Shown: one piece after another, positions 37,815 to 46,442 of the stretch
Position numbering within the stretch: position 1 is the stretch's first letter
Layout of the letters: each line of letters begins with the position of its first letter
Source of the DNA: Adlercreutzia caecimuris B7
GTDB taxonomy: Bacteria > Actinomycetota > Coriobacteriia > Coriobacteriales > Eggerthellaceae
Length of the DNA stretch: 64,000 nt
Direction: 5' to 3'
Assembly: GCF_000403355.2 (NCBI RefSeq)
Contig: NZ_KE159646.1
Coordinates: 266,424-330,423 of the forward strand
Notes under the pieces: model-generated
The model's input: the letters and a program-made list of their open reading frames with translations, nothing else
What the model was told of the DNA's origin: nothing
The model's database searches: none
Translations under genes and position numbers: made by a program

Positions 37815-37849
37815 CGACTGAGCGAATCGGAGTATCCCGCACCCTCGCC
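37815..37849. repeat. Probable half copy of the nested palindromic repeat (copy H)
   Basis: CCGACTGAGCGAATCGG followed by AGTATCCCGCACC resembles the right half of copies C and E (GACTGTCTGAGCGAATC, then TATCCGGCACC). No left half or inner hairpin is left. It looks like a decayed copy. Confidence 0.45.
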
Positions 37850-37904
37850 CCCGGCGAGCCGCCCCTTTCCCCGGAAAAGCGGGCGTCTCTCAGCGGTTTC
37901 ACGC

Positions 37905-37960
37905 TATAATCACACGGTTTCGACGGGCGGCTGCACCGCGAGCGCGATGCAGCCGCCCGT
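37905..37960 (+). promoter_or_regulatory. TATAAT box and leader hairpin before the NSS symporter
   Basis: A perfect -10 box TATAAT at 37905-37910 has no strong -35. Just downstream, ACGGGCGGCTGCA (37923-37935) pairs perfectly with TGCAGCCGCCCGT (37948-37960), so the transcript would begin with a very stable hairpin. No T run follows, so it is more likely a stabiliser or protein site than a terminator. Confidence 0.5.
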
Positions 37961-38013
37961 TCCGCTTGTTGGGAAAGGCACAGGGGAGTGCCTGGAAATG
38001 GGAAAGGATAACC

Positions 38014-39396
38014 ATGGCAGGAGAAATGAAGAAGCAGCGCGCTTCCTGGTCGGGGAAGTGGGCCTTTATTCTGGCCGCGGCCGCCTCGGCGGTGGGCCTG
38101 GGGAACATGTGGCGCTTCCCCTATCTGGCGGCGAAGTACGGCGGCGGCACCTTCCTTATCACGTACCTGGTGCTCGTGTTCACCTTCGGCGTGTCGCTGC
38201 TGCTGTTGGAGACGGCCTTGGGCCGCAAGACCGGCCAGTCCGCCATCGGAGCCTTCAAGAGCTTCGGCAAGAAGTACGCCTTCATCGGCATTCTGGCCTC
38301 GGCGGTGCCCTTCATCATCACGCCGTACTACTGCATCATCGGCGGCTGGGTGACGAAGTACACGGCCGCCTACCTGGTGAACGGGCCGGCTGCCCTCGCT
38401 GATGGCGGCGACTTCTTCACCGGCTTCATCACCTCGAGCGCGGAGAGCTACATCTGGATGCTCCTGTTCATGGCCATCGTGTTCGTGGTCGTAGGCCTGG
38501 GCGTGAAGGGCGGTATCGAGAAGGCGAATCTGTTCATGATGCCGGCGCTCATCATCATGGCCATCGGCATTGCCATCTACACGCTCACCATGCCCGGTGC
38601 CGTGGAGGGCGCGCTGTACTACCTCACGCCGGACTTCAGCAAGTTCTCGCCGGAGCTGGTCATCGGTGCTTTGGGCCAGATGTTCTACAGCCTGTCGCTG
38701 GCCATGGGCATCATGATCACCTACGGCTCCTACATGCGCAAGCAGGACAGCCTCACCTCTTCGGTGCTGCGCATCGGCGGCTTCGATTTGGGCGTGTCCT
38801 TCATCGCCGGTCTGCTCATCGTGTCCGCGGCCTTCGTGGCCATGGGCTCCGGTGACGCCGTGGCCGCCAAGGCCGGCCCCTCCCTCATGTTCGTGACGCT
38901 GCCCACGGTGTTCGTCGACATGGGCGGCATGGCTACCATCATCGGCTTTCTGTTCTTCCTGCTGGTGCTGTTCGCTGCTCTCACGAGTGCCATCTCCCTC
39001 GTGGAGACCCTCGTCTCCATCGTGCACGACGGCCTGCAGTGCTCCCGCGGGAAGGCCCTCGGCATCGTGATCGCGTTCGTGGTCATCGCCGGCGTCATCA
39101 TCAATGCCGGCTACAACGTAGCCTCCTTCATCGAGCCGCTCGGGGCCGGCAGTTCCATGCTCGACTTCGCCGACTTCATCTCCAACTCGGTGCTCATGCC
39201 CATCGTAGCGCTGCTCACCTGCGTGTTCGTCGGCTGGATCATCAAGCCCAAGGCCATCATCGACGAGGTGCGCATCTCCAGCAAGTTCACTGCCGCCGGT
39301 GCCTGGACGATCATGATCAAGTACATCGCCCCGGTGCTCGTCATCATCATCCTGGTGGCCTACGTGGCCGCTCAGTTCGGGTTCTTCGCGATGTAG
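38014..39396 (+). CDS. Neurotransmitter:sodium symporter family transporter
   Basis: The 460-residue NSS transporter has WAFILAAAASAVGLGNMWRFPYLAAKYGGG at the first helix, the sodium and substrate site of this family, and about 11 hydrophobic helices. Bacterial members import amino acids such as tryptophan, tyrosine or leucine with sodium. ATG 38014 follows GGGAAAGGATAACC; the earlier in-frame ATG at 37966 has no ribosome site. A strong terminator follows. Confidence 0.92.
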   Translation: MAGEMKKQRASWSGKWAFILAAAASAVGLGNMWRFPYLAAKYGGGTFLITYLVLVFTFGVSLLLLETALGRKTGQSAIGAFKSFGKKYAFIGILASAVPFIITPYYCIIGGWVTKYTAAYLVNGPAALADGGDFFTGFITSSAESYIWMLLFMAIVFVVVGLGVKGGIEKANLFMMPALIIMAIGIAIYTLTMPGAVEGALYYLTPDFSKFSPELVIGALGQMFYSLSLAMGIMITYGSYMRKQDSLTSSVLRIGGFDLGVSFIAGLLIVSAAFVAMGSGDAVAAKAGPSLMFVTLPTVFVDMGGMATIIGFLFFLLVLFAALTSAISLVETLVSIVHDGLQCSRGKALGIVIAFVVIAGVIINAGYNVASFIEPLGAGSSMLDFADFISNSVLMPIVALLTCVFVGWIIKPKAIIDEVRISSKFTAAGAWTIMIKYIAPVLVIIILVAYVAAQFGFFAM

Positions 39397-39424
39397 CGTT
39401 GCAGGCCCGTTGGAATTCCATGGC

Positions 39425-39458
39425 GAAGGGCGCCCCCGTGGGCGCTCTTCGTTGTTTT
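39425..39458 (+). terminator. Terminator after the NSS symporter
   Basis: GAAGGGCGCCC and GGGCGCTCTTC form an 11-bp stem with one G-U pair and a short loop, followed by GTTGTTTT at 39451-39458. Confidence 0.8.
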
Positions 39459-39505
39459 GCGGTAGGATAGTCAATCACTGAAACCAATCGGATCGAAGGA
39501 TTTCC

Positions 39506-40579
39506 ATGGCTCTCTCAATCGGTATCGTGGGGCTGCCCAATGTGGGCAAGTCCACGCTGTTCACGGCGATGACCAACAAGGGCGGCCTGGCCGCCAACTA
39601 CCCGTTCGCCACCATCGAGCCCAACGTCGGTATCGTGCCGGTGCCCGACGAGCGCTTGGATGCGCTGGCCGAGATCGATCATCCGGCGAAGATCGTGCCC
39701 GCCACGGTGGAGTTCGTGGATATCGCCGGGCTTGTGGCTGGCGCCTCCCAGGGCGAGGGCCTGGGCAATCAGTTCCTCGCGAACATCCGCGAGACCGACG
39801 CCATCGCCGAGGTGGTACGCTTCTTCGGCGACCCGGATGTGACCCATGTGGCCGGCAAGGTGGATCCGCAAAGCGATGTGGACACCATCAAGACCGAGCT
39901 TATTTTGGCCGACATCGCCACGGTGGAGAAGGCTATCCCGCGTCTGGAGAAGGAGGCCAAGCGCGACAAGGCCGGCGTGGCGAAGCTGGAGGTCGCCAAA
40001 AAGGTGCTCGAGGGCCTGAACGAGGGTCATCGCGCCCGTACGTTGGGGCTGACCGACGACGAGGTGGCGGCCATCTACGAGTTGCACCTGCTCACCATGA
40101 AGCCGATGCTCTACATCGCCAACGTCGACGAGGGCGCGGTGGATGCCGAGCTGCCCGAGATCGACGGCTGTGTGCCCGTGCCCATCTCCGCGAAGGTGGA
40201 GGCCGATATCGCCGAGCTGGCCGAGATGGACCCGGAAGAGGCGAAGGAGTATATGGAGGCCCTGGGGCTTGCCGAGAGCGGCCTGGCCCGCCTCATCCGC
40301 GAGGCCTACGCGCTTCTGGGCCTGCAGAGCTACTTCACGAGTGGCGAGACCGAGACCCGCGCCTGGACCATCCCCATAGGTGCGAAGGCTCCCCAGGCCG
40401 CCGGCGTCATCCACACCGACTTCGAGCGCGGCTTCATCAAGGCCGAGACGGCCAGCTTCGAGGACTATGTGGCCTTGGGCGGCGAGAAGGGCTGCCGCGA
40501 TGCCGGCAAGCTGCGTCAAGAGGGCAAGGACTACGTCGTCCAGGACGGCGACGTCATGCATTTCAAATTTAACGTATAA
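39506..40579 (+). CDS. ychF: Redox-regulated ATPase YchF
   Basis: The 357-residue Obg-like P-loop protein prefers ATP and binds ribosomes in stress control. G1 loop GLPNVGKST is at 8-16; then [33 protein letters not shown] and the TGS domain near the C-terminus, ending [27 protein letters not shown] precedes the ATG. Length and order are standard. Confidence 0.96.
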   Translation: MALSIGIVGLPNVGKSTLFTAMTNKGGLAANYPFATIEPNVGIVPVPDERLDALAEIDHPAKIVPATVEFVDIAGLVAGASQGEGLGNQFLANIRETDAIAEVVRFFGDPDVTHVAGKVDPQSDVDTIKTELILADIATVEKAIPRLEKEAKRDKAGVAKLEVAKKVLEGLNEGHRARTLGLTDDEVAAIYELHLLTMKPMLYIANVDEGAVDAELPEIDGCVPVPISAKVEADIAELAEMDPEEAKEYMEALGLAESGLARLIREAYALLGLQSYFTSGETETRAWTIPIGAKAPQAAGVIHTDFERGFIKAETASFEDYVALGGEKGCRDAGKLRQEGKDYVVQDGDVMHFKFNV

Positions 40580-40636
40580 GAGCGGGCGGCGGCGGGCATC
40601 CCCCTGCTGTGTCGCTTTGGCGGAAAGGAGTGCTAG

Positions 40637-41713
40637 ATGGCGGGTTTCAGCGATCGAGATAACGGGCGTGAGCGCAGGGGCGCGAGACCCGATAGGGAAG
40701 CGCAGCGTGAGGAGCGCCGGCGAGAGGCGGTGCGGCACACAGGGCTGATGAAGGCGGCCTTCGGAAAGGAAACCGACGAGGCCATTGAGGCTGCCCGTAT
40801 CTACGAGGAGGGCGAGGGCCGCAGGTTGCTGTGGGGCGCCGAGGCGGCCGCCGCAGCGAAGGAGGCCGCGGCGATGGCCGAGGCCGACGCCGACGGTGCC
40901 CAGGTGGGCAACGAGGAAGCGCGCGAAGAGGCCGTCGCGGCTGAGGAGATGGCCGAGGCGGCGGATGCGCCTGTCGATGACGGCCCAGCTGCTGTGCCGG
41001 CGGCGACCGAGACGGTGGCGAAGGTGGTGACGTCGTTCGCTCCTGAGGCGCTGTACCGCGACGGCGAGGGCAAGACGATGATCGTGGATCCCGGCGCCTT
41101 CACGCGTCCTGGCGGCGCCTACGAGGACGGCGCCTTCGGCCCCGAGCAGATCCTGTGTTCCGAGAGCAACCTGTACCCGGTGCTTTGTGCCCACAAACGC
41201 GACTTCTACGACAAGAACCGCGATTACCGTCGTGGCTCGCTGTTCACCGACCGCGCCCTGTACGTGCCCGAGGTGCTGTTCTCCCGCGAGGGGGACACGC
41301 GCCGCGCCGACGTGCTGGTCATCGCCGAGCCCATTCGCGCTTACGCACTGGATAACCACCGTTCCGAGCGCGAGTGCGACAAGGCGCTTGCCGATCGCAT
41401 CGAGACCATCTTCCGCATTGCCGCGGCCAACAACGTGCAGACGCTCATCATGGGCGCCTTCGGCTGCGGGCGTAACGGATACCCGTCTGCGCAGGTGATC
41501 GAGTTGATTCGCACGTGGATCGGCGAGCATCCCGGCGCGGTGCCCCGGGTGGTGTTCGCCGTGCCCCGCATGCACGTGGATGCCTTCCGTGCCGCCTTCG
41601 GCAGCGTCGAGGAGGAGAAGCCGGCGACGATCGAGGAGGTCGTCGAGCGCGACGAGGAAGCCGACGACGACTGGCGTGCCGTCGAGCTGCCCGAGGGCAT
41701 CACGCTGCGCTAA
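40637..41713 (+). CDS. TIGR02452-type PARG-like macrodomain protein
   Basis: The 358-residue protein has a basic/Ala-Glu-rich linker, then a bacterial PARG-like domain from about 135: IVDPGAFTRPGGAYEDGAFG, LCSESNLYPVL, and GAFGCGRNGYPS. These enzymes remove ADP-ribose. The family signature GGG-X6-8-QEE reads GGA (159-161) then PEQ (169-171), so the second Glu, which is catalytic in PARG, appears to be Gln171. The protein may bind rather than cleave ADP-ribose. GGAAAGGAGTGC precedes the ATG. The C-terminus is acidic. Confidence 0.8.
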   Translation: MAGFSDRDNGRERRGARPDREAQREERRREAVRHTGLMKAAFGKETDEAIEAARIYEEGEGRRLLWGAEAAAAAKEAAAMAEADADGAQVGNEEAREEAVAAEEMAEAADAPVDDGPAAVPAATETVAKVVTSFAPEALYRDGEGKTMIVDPGAFTRPGGAYEDGAFGPEQILCSESNLYPVLCAHKRDFYDKNRDYRRGSLFTDRALYVPEVLFSREGDTRRADVLVIAEPIRAYALDNHRSERECDKALADRIETIFRIAAANNVQTLIMGAFGCGRNGYPSAQVIELIRTWIGEHPGAVPRVVFAVPRMHVDAFRAAFGSVEEEKPATIEEVVERDEEADDDWRAVELPEGITLR

Positions 41714-41788
41714 ACGAAATCGAATGATTGCCTGCGGCGGTTATGGGCCGGGCAGGCCGGGCGGGCGGCCTTCGGGCCGTCCGCGTGC

Positions 41789-42529
41789 ATGGAAGGAGAG
41801 ATTGCGGTGGGTGTTCCCATGGATGTGAGGAAGGCTGGCTCACTAGAGGAGAACCGCACGGCCGCCGATTACGAGGCGCATATCGCCGAGGACACCGAGG
41901 ATGTGGGGCCCGGTCAGCATCTGTTCGGCGAGCCGTTGGAGATGTACTTGCTTCGGGAGCCGAGGCTGGCCGTGGCCTTCTCCGGCGGCTGCGATTCGTC
42001 GCTTCTGCTGGCGGCGGCGAAGCTCGCTGGCTGCGAAGTGCGTGCCTACCTGGTGAAGACTGCCTTCCAACCGGACTTCGAACTGGATGACGCCCGGCGT
42101 GTGGCCGAGGCGCTGGGCGTGCCGCTCACGGTGGTGGAGGCCGACGTGCTTGCGCAGGCCGAAATCTGCGAGAACCAGCTCGACCGCTGCTACCGCTGCA
42201 AGCGCTTCATCTTCCAGAAGGTGCGCGAGGCGGCTGCCACCGACGGCTTCACGGTCATCGTCGACGGCACCAATGCCTCCGATGACCCTGCGCGTCGCCC
42301 CGGCTTCAAGGCGCTCGCTGAGGCCGGGATAGTGTCGCCCTTGCGCCGCGCGGGCATGACCAAGGCCAACGTGCGCGCGGTACTCGCGCACTTGGAGAGG
42401 TCGTTCGGCTTGGAGGCGGGCGCCCTCATGTCCGCCAAGCCGAGCTTTCCCTGCCTGGCCGTCTACGTGCCCGAAGGCGAGCCCATCACTCAATCCGCCT
42501 TGGACGCCGCCCAGATGCGGGGACTGTAG
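41789..42529 (+). CDS. LarE/ExsB-like ATP-dependent sulfurtransferase, shortened at the C-terminus
   Basis: The 246-residue PP-loop protein has SGGCDS at 65-70, RCYRC with Cys134 and Cys137, VDGTNASDDP, RPGFKALAEAGIVSPLRRAGMTK, and KPSFPCLAVYVPEG with Cys222 at the place of the sacrificial cysteine in LarE. Characterised LarE proteins go on for about 50 residues with conserved arginines; here the frame stops at AAQMRGL, so that part is missing. The first ~40 residues are extra. LarE makes the nickel-pincer cofactor; no larB or larC is seen in the window. Confidence 0.75.
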   Translation: MEGEIAVGVPMDVRKAGSLEENRTAADYEAHIAEDTEDVGPGQHLFGEPLEMYLLREPRLAVAFSGGCDSSLLLAAAKLAGCEVRAYLVKTAFQPDFELDDARRVAEALGVPLTVVEADVLAQAEICENQLDRCYRCKRFIFQKVREAAATDGFTVIVDGTNASDDPARRPGFKALAEAGIVSPLRRAGMTKANVRAVLAHLERSFGLEAGALMSAKPSFPCLAVYVPEGEPITQSALDAAQMRGL

Positions 42530-42546
42530 GGCTCAGGCGCTGAAAC

Positions 42547-42695
42547 GGCACATATTGTCGGTTCTGGTGCAACAAGAGGGGAGGCGTGCGGCGTTGCATG
42601 CGAATTACTGCACCATAACCGGCAATTCGCGCCATTTTCTCCCGCCCGCGAAGCAAAAGGGCTTTTACTTTGCACCGGAACCGACAATTTGCGCC
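42547..42695. repeat. Three evenly spaced 24-bp repeats
   Basis: Related 24-mers start at 42547, 42610 and 42672 (steps of 63 and 62). The second and third are direct copies (GCACCATAACCGGCAATTCG and GCACCGGAACCGACAATTTG at their starts). The first is inverted and matches the third at about 21 of 24. Spacers of 38-39 bases are unrelated. They fill the gap after the shortened LarE gene and before gatC. Confidence 0.65.
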
Positions 42696-42822
42696 AAATC
42701 GGCTGCCCAGAGCATCCATCCTGTTAAATCTTCGCCCTTGGGGTGGGTGCCGCCGTTCGGGAAGCGGCCTTTTGCTATCATAATTCGGTTGACTTACGGA
42801 AATCGAGAAGGAGCGCTCAGCC

Positions 42823-43134
42823 ATGACGCAGCATCTTTCCGAGGCTGATGTGCGGGGCATTGCCGAGTACACCCGCATTGGCCTTACGGCGGAGGAGGTC
42901 GTCGCCATGACGGCCGACCTGAACGCCATCATCGACAGCCTCGCGCCCATCACCGAGTTCGACTTGGATGGCGTGGAGCCCACGTTCCATCCTATCGGCG
43001 ATCTGTCGAACGTCATGCGCGACGACGCGGTGCGCGGCAGTTTCACCCAGGCCGTGGCTCTTGAGAACGCCCCGAAGCAGGAGGGCGGCAGCTTCCTCAT
43101 TCCGTCCATTCTGGGTGAGGGGGGTGACCGCTAA
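42823..43134 (+). CDS. gatC: Asp/Glu-tRNA(Asn/Gln) amidotransferase subunit GatC
   Basis: The 103-residue small subunit stabilises GatA on GatB. Family pattern: DVRGIAEYTRIGLTAEEVVAMTADLNAIIDSLAPITEFD at 9-47, then EPTFHPIGDLSNVMRDD. GAAGGAGC precedes the ATG. Its stop shares a base with the gatA ATG, first gene of a C-A-B operon. Confidence 0.94.
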   Translation: MTQHLSEADVRGIAEYTRIGLTAEEVVAMTADLNAIIDSLAPITEFDLDGVEPTFHPIGDLSNVMRDDAVRGSFTQAVALENAPKQEGGSFLIPSILGEGGDR

Positions 43135-44627
43135 TGGCAACGCCGTTCGGAAGCATGTCCATCGGCGAGCTCCAGGCGGGGCTCGCCGCCAAGGAGTTCT
43201 CCGCCGCCGAGGTGGCCCGCGGCACCTTCGAGCGCATCGAGGCCGCCGATAGGGTAGTGCATTCCTTCCTGGAGACCACCGAGGCGCTGGCCCTGGATGC
43301 TGCTGCCCGCATCGACGGGGCCATCGCCGAGGGGCGCCTGGCCGAGATGGGCCCTCTGGCCGGCGTGCCTGTGGGCTACAAGGACAACCTGAACCTGACG
43401 GGCACTCACACCACCTGTGCCTCGAACATGCTGCGCGACTACGTGTCGCCCTACACCGCCACCTGTGTGGAGCGCACCTTGCGGGCCGGGGCGCTGCCCA
43501 TCGGCAAGCTGAACATGGACGAGTTCGCCTTCGGCGGCTCCACCGAGACCTCCGCCTTCGGGCCCACGCGCAACCCGTGGGATACCGAGCGCGTGCCCGG
43601 CGGCTCCTCGGGTGGCAGCGCCGCGGCTGTGGCGGCGGGCCTCGTGCCCGTGTCCCTCGGCTCCGACACCGGCGGCTCCATCCGCCAGCCCGGCTCCTTC
43701 TGCGGCCTGGTGGCCGTGAAGCCCACCTACGGCGTGGTCTCGCGCTACGGCGTGGTGGCCTTCGGCAGCTCGCTGGACCAGGTGGGCCCCTTCGCCCGCT
43801 CGGTGGAAGATGCGGCGCTCGTTCTGAACGCCATCGCCGGCCGCGACGCGTTGGACTGCACGAGCCAGCCGAGCGACGTGGACTTCACGGCGAACCTCGC
43901 CGAGGGGGTGCGCGGCATGAGGATTGGTGTCGTGCCCGCGTTCTTGGAAGCCGCCGGCTTGGCCCCCGAGGTGAGGGCCAAGACCCAAGAGGCCGCCCTC
44001 GCCCTGGAGAAGATGGGCGCCGAGCTTGTGGAAGTGGAGCTGCCCCATGCTCAAGCGGCCATGAGCGCCTACTACGTGCTGGGTCCCTGCGAGGCCTTCA
44101 GCAACCTGGCCCGCTTCGATTCGGTGCGCTACGGCTACTGCGATCCGGGCCACAAGGACCTGGGTAGCCAGTACGAGGCCAGCCGCGCCCGCGGTTTCGG
44201 GCCCGAGGCGCGCCGCCGCATCATGCTCGGCAGCTACCTTCTGTCGGCCGGCGTGTACGATACGTACTACTACCCGGCCCAGCAGGTGCGCACCCTCATC
44301 ACCCGCGACTTTGCCGTCGCCTACGAGTCGGTGGACTGCATCCTTGCGCCGGTGGCCCCGCGCACGGCCTTCAAGCTCGGCGAGATCGGCGATCCCACCG
44401 AGATGTATTTGGGCGACATGTTCACCATCTCCATCAACATCGCCGGCAACGGCGGCATGTCCGTGCCCGTGGGCCTGGGCGCCGACACGGGCCTGCCCGT
44501 GGGCGTGCAGCTCATCGCGCCGCCCTTCAAGGACGCGAACATGTTCCGCGCCGCAGCGGCCCTGGAGACCGTTTACGGTCCGGCGCCGGTGGCCCCCGAC
44601 TACGCCGACGGAAAGGTGGGTGCGTAA
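43134..44627 (+). CDS. gatA: Asp/Glu-tRNA(Asn/Gln) amidotransferase subunit GatA
   Basis: The 497-residue amidase subunit frees ammonia from glutamine for transamidation of Glu-tRNA(Gln) or Asp-tRNA(Asn). The catalytic Lys is in PVGYKDNL and the two serines are in GGSSGGSAA and GSDTGGSIRQPG, the amidase signature. NPWDTERVPGGSSGG is present. It overlaps gatC and abuts gatB. Length is normal. Confidence 0.96.
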   Translation: MATPFGSMSIGELQAGLAAKEFSAAEVARGTFERIEAADRVVHSFLETTEALALDAAARIDGAIAEGRLAEMGPLAGVPVGYKDNLNLTGTHTTCASNMLRDYVSPYTATCVERTLRAGALPIGKLNMDEFAFGGSTETSAFGPTRNPWDTERVPGGSSGGSAAAVAAGLVPVSLGSDTGGSIRQPGSFCGLVAVKPTYGVVSRYGVVAFGSSLDQVGPFARSVEDAALVLNAIAGRDALDCTSQPSDVDFTANLAEGVRGMRIGVVPAFLEAAGLAPEVRAKTQEAALALEKMGAELVEVELPHAQAAMSAYYVLGPCEAFSNLARFDSVRYGYCDPGHKDLGSQYEASRARGFGPEARRRIMLGSYLLSAGVYDTYYYPAQQVRTLITRDFAVAYESVDCILAPVAPRTAFKLGEIGDPTEMYLGDMFTISINIAGNGGMSVPVGLGADTGLPVGVQLIAPPFKDANMFRAAAALETVYGPAPVAPDYADGKVGA

Positions 44628-46208
44628 ATGAAGACGCTGGAAGAGGTATTCGAGACCTGGGAGGCCGTCATCGGCCTGGAGATCCACGCCGAGCTGACCA
44701 CTCTGGAGACGAAGATGTTCTGCGGCTGCAAGCTGGAGTTCGGCGCGGCCCCCAACACCCACACCTGCCCGGTGTGCCTGGGGCTGCCCGGGGCGCTTCC
44801 CGTGCCCAACCGCGCGGCCATCGAGTCCATCGTACTGGCGGGTTTGGCCACCAACTGCGATATCGAGAAGCACTCGATGTTCTACCGCAAGAACTACATG
44901 TACCCTGATATGGCGAAGAACTTCCAAACCACCCAGGGCCCTATCGCCTTCTGCATGCGCGGCCATCTGGATCTGGATGTGGACGGCCGCGGGGCCGCTG
45001 AGCGCTACCGCCTGGACGCGCTCGCGCCCGGTGAGCGCGACGGCAACATCACGCGCACCGAGGACGGATACGTGGCCCATGTGGGCATCACCCGCATCCA
45101 CATGGAGGAGGACGCCGGCAAGATGGTGCACCTCGGCGGCGGTGAGGGCCGTATCGCCGGGGCCACGCACTCGCTGGTGGACTACAACCGCGCCGGCACG
45201 CCCTTGATCGAGTTGGTGACCGAGCCCGACCTGCGCACGCCCGAGGAGGCGCGCCTGTTCATGCAGAAGCTGCGCCAGATTTACCTGGCCTTACGTATCT
45301 CCGACTGCTCCATGGAGGAGGGTAGCCTTCGCTGCGACGGCAACGTGTCCCTGCGCCGCCGCGGCACCACCGCTTTTGGCACCAAGACCGAGCTGAAGAA
45401 CATGAACTCCTTCAAGAACCTCCACGACGGTTTGGCCTATGAGATCTGCCGTCAGGCCGAGGTGCTGGAAGAGGGGGGCGTCATCTACCAGGAGACGCGC
45501 CACTGGGACCCGTCCGCCAAGCGCACTATCGTCATGCGCGTGAAGGAGACCGCCGACGATTACCGCCTGTTCCCCGAGCCCGACTTGGCGCCCTATGATC
45601 TCACCGACGAGTTCATCGAAGGGGTGCGGGCCAAGCTGCCCGAGCTGCCCGACCAGAAGGCGGCCCGCTATGCCGCTGACTTCGGGCTCACCTCCTACGA
45701 TGCTCGCCACCTGGTGGAACACCGCGCCACCGCAGACTTCTTCGACGAGTGCATGGCGCTGGCTGCCGCCGAGGCCGACGGTGGCGCGTTCGCCAAGCCG
45801 CTTGCGAACCTCATCATCAACGATGTGACGGCGTGGCTGAACGCCCACGAGGGTGAGGCGCTGGCCGCCACGCCGCTCTCGGCCGCCCGTGCGGTGTCCC
45901 TCGTGAAGCTGACGGTCGCCGATGCCATCTCCTCCAAGCAGGCCAAGGAGGTGTTCGCCGCCATCATGGACGAGGACGCCGACCCCGAGGCCATTGTAGA
46001 GGCCCGCGGTATGAAGCAAGTGTCCGATACCGGCGCCATCGAAGCAGTGGTGGACGAGGTGATCGCCGCCAACCCCGACGAGGTGGCCCGCTACCGCGAC
46101 GGCAACGACAAACTCATCGGGTTTTTCGTGGGCCAGTGCATGAAGGCTATGTGCGGCCAGGGCAACCCCAAGATCATCAACGAGCTTCTGGCGAAGAAGC
46201 TGGGGTAG
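44628..46208 (+). CDS. gatB: Asp/Glu-tRNA(Asn/Gln) amidotransferase subunit GatB
   Basis: The 526-residue subunit binds the misacylated tRNA and activates it with ATP. Motifs: VIGLEIHAELTTLETKMFCGC, CPVCLGLPGALPVPN (zinc cysteines), FYRKNYMYPDMAKNFQTTQ, and HMEEDAGKMVH. The C-terminal YqeY-like tail ends MKAMCGQGNPKIINELLAKKLG. It starts directly after gatA and ends the operon at a terminator. Confidence 0.97.
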   Translation: MKTLEEVFETWEAVIGLEIHAELTTLETKMFCGCKLEFGAAPNTHTCPVCLGLPGALPVPNRAAIESIVLAGLATNCDIEKHSMFYRKNYMYPDMAKNFQTTQGPIAFCMRGHLDLDVDGRGAAERYRLDALAPGERDGNITRTEDGYVAHVGITRIHMEEDAGKMVHLGGGEGRIAGATHSLVDYNRAGTPLIELVTEPDLRTPEEARLFMQKLRQIYLALRISDCSMEEGSLRCDGNVSLRRRGTTAFGTKTELKNMNSFKNLHDGLAYEICRQAEVLEEGGVIYQETRHWDPSAKRTIVMRVKETADDYRLFPEPDLAPYDLTDEFIEGVRAKLPELPDQKAARYAADFGLTSYDARHLVEHRATADFFDECMALAAAEADGGAFAKPLANLIINDVTAWLNAHEGEALAATPLSAARAVSLVKLTVADAISSKQAKEVFAAIMDEDADPEAIVEARGMKQVSDTGAIEAVVDEVIAANPDEVARYRDGNDKLIGFFVGQCMKAMCGQGNPKIINELLAKKLG

Positions 46209-46240
46209 GGAAGCGAAGTCGTCAATTTTGCCTTGCGCCG

Positions 46241-46275
46241 CGAAGGGCCGTCCTGAAAGGGGCGGCCCTTCGTTT
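46241..46275 (+). terminator. Terminator of the gatCAB operon
   Basis: CGAAGGGCCGTCC (46241-46253) pairs with the segment ending GGCGGCCCTTCG (to 46272) around a short loop, followed by TTT. Confidence 0.75.
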
Positions 46276-46315
46276 AGAAGGGGGCCTCTCTTTTCAAAGT
46301 AGTACTTTTTTCCTC

Positions 46316-46380
46316 TTGCATTTGCTGTCTCACGATCTTATAATGGAACAAATGTTCTTACAATTTCACCAGTGGTGAAA
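46316..46380 (+). promoter_or_regulatory. Strong promoter and palindrome before the Rpn-like gene
   Basis: TTGCAT at 46316-46321 and TATAAT at 46339-46344 have an exact 17-base spacer. About 20 bases downstream, TTTCACC-AGT-GGTGAAA (46364-46380) is a perfect palindrome apart from its centre, in the early transcribed region. It may be an operator or RNA hairpin. Confidence 0.75.
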
Positions 46381-46442
46381 CTGAGGCTGGGGAGCCCCTA
46401 ACCCGGAGACGGGGACAGCCGCCGAGAGGAAAGGGGGCTGCC

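Noticed and set aside
41727-41788. A further copy of the nested palindrome at GGGCGGCCTTCGGGCCGTCC
   Set aside because: It is a simple short hairpin without the conserved interior segments.
42547-42695. CRISPR array
   Set aside because: Only three imperfect units, one inverted, no leader and no cas genes; reported as a repeat cluster instead.
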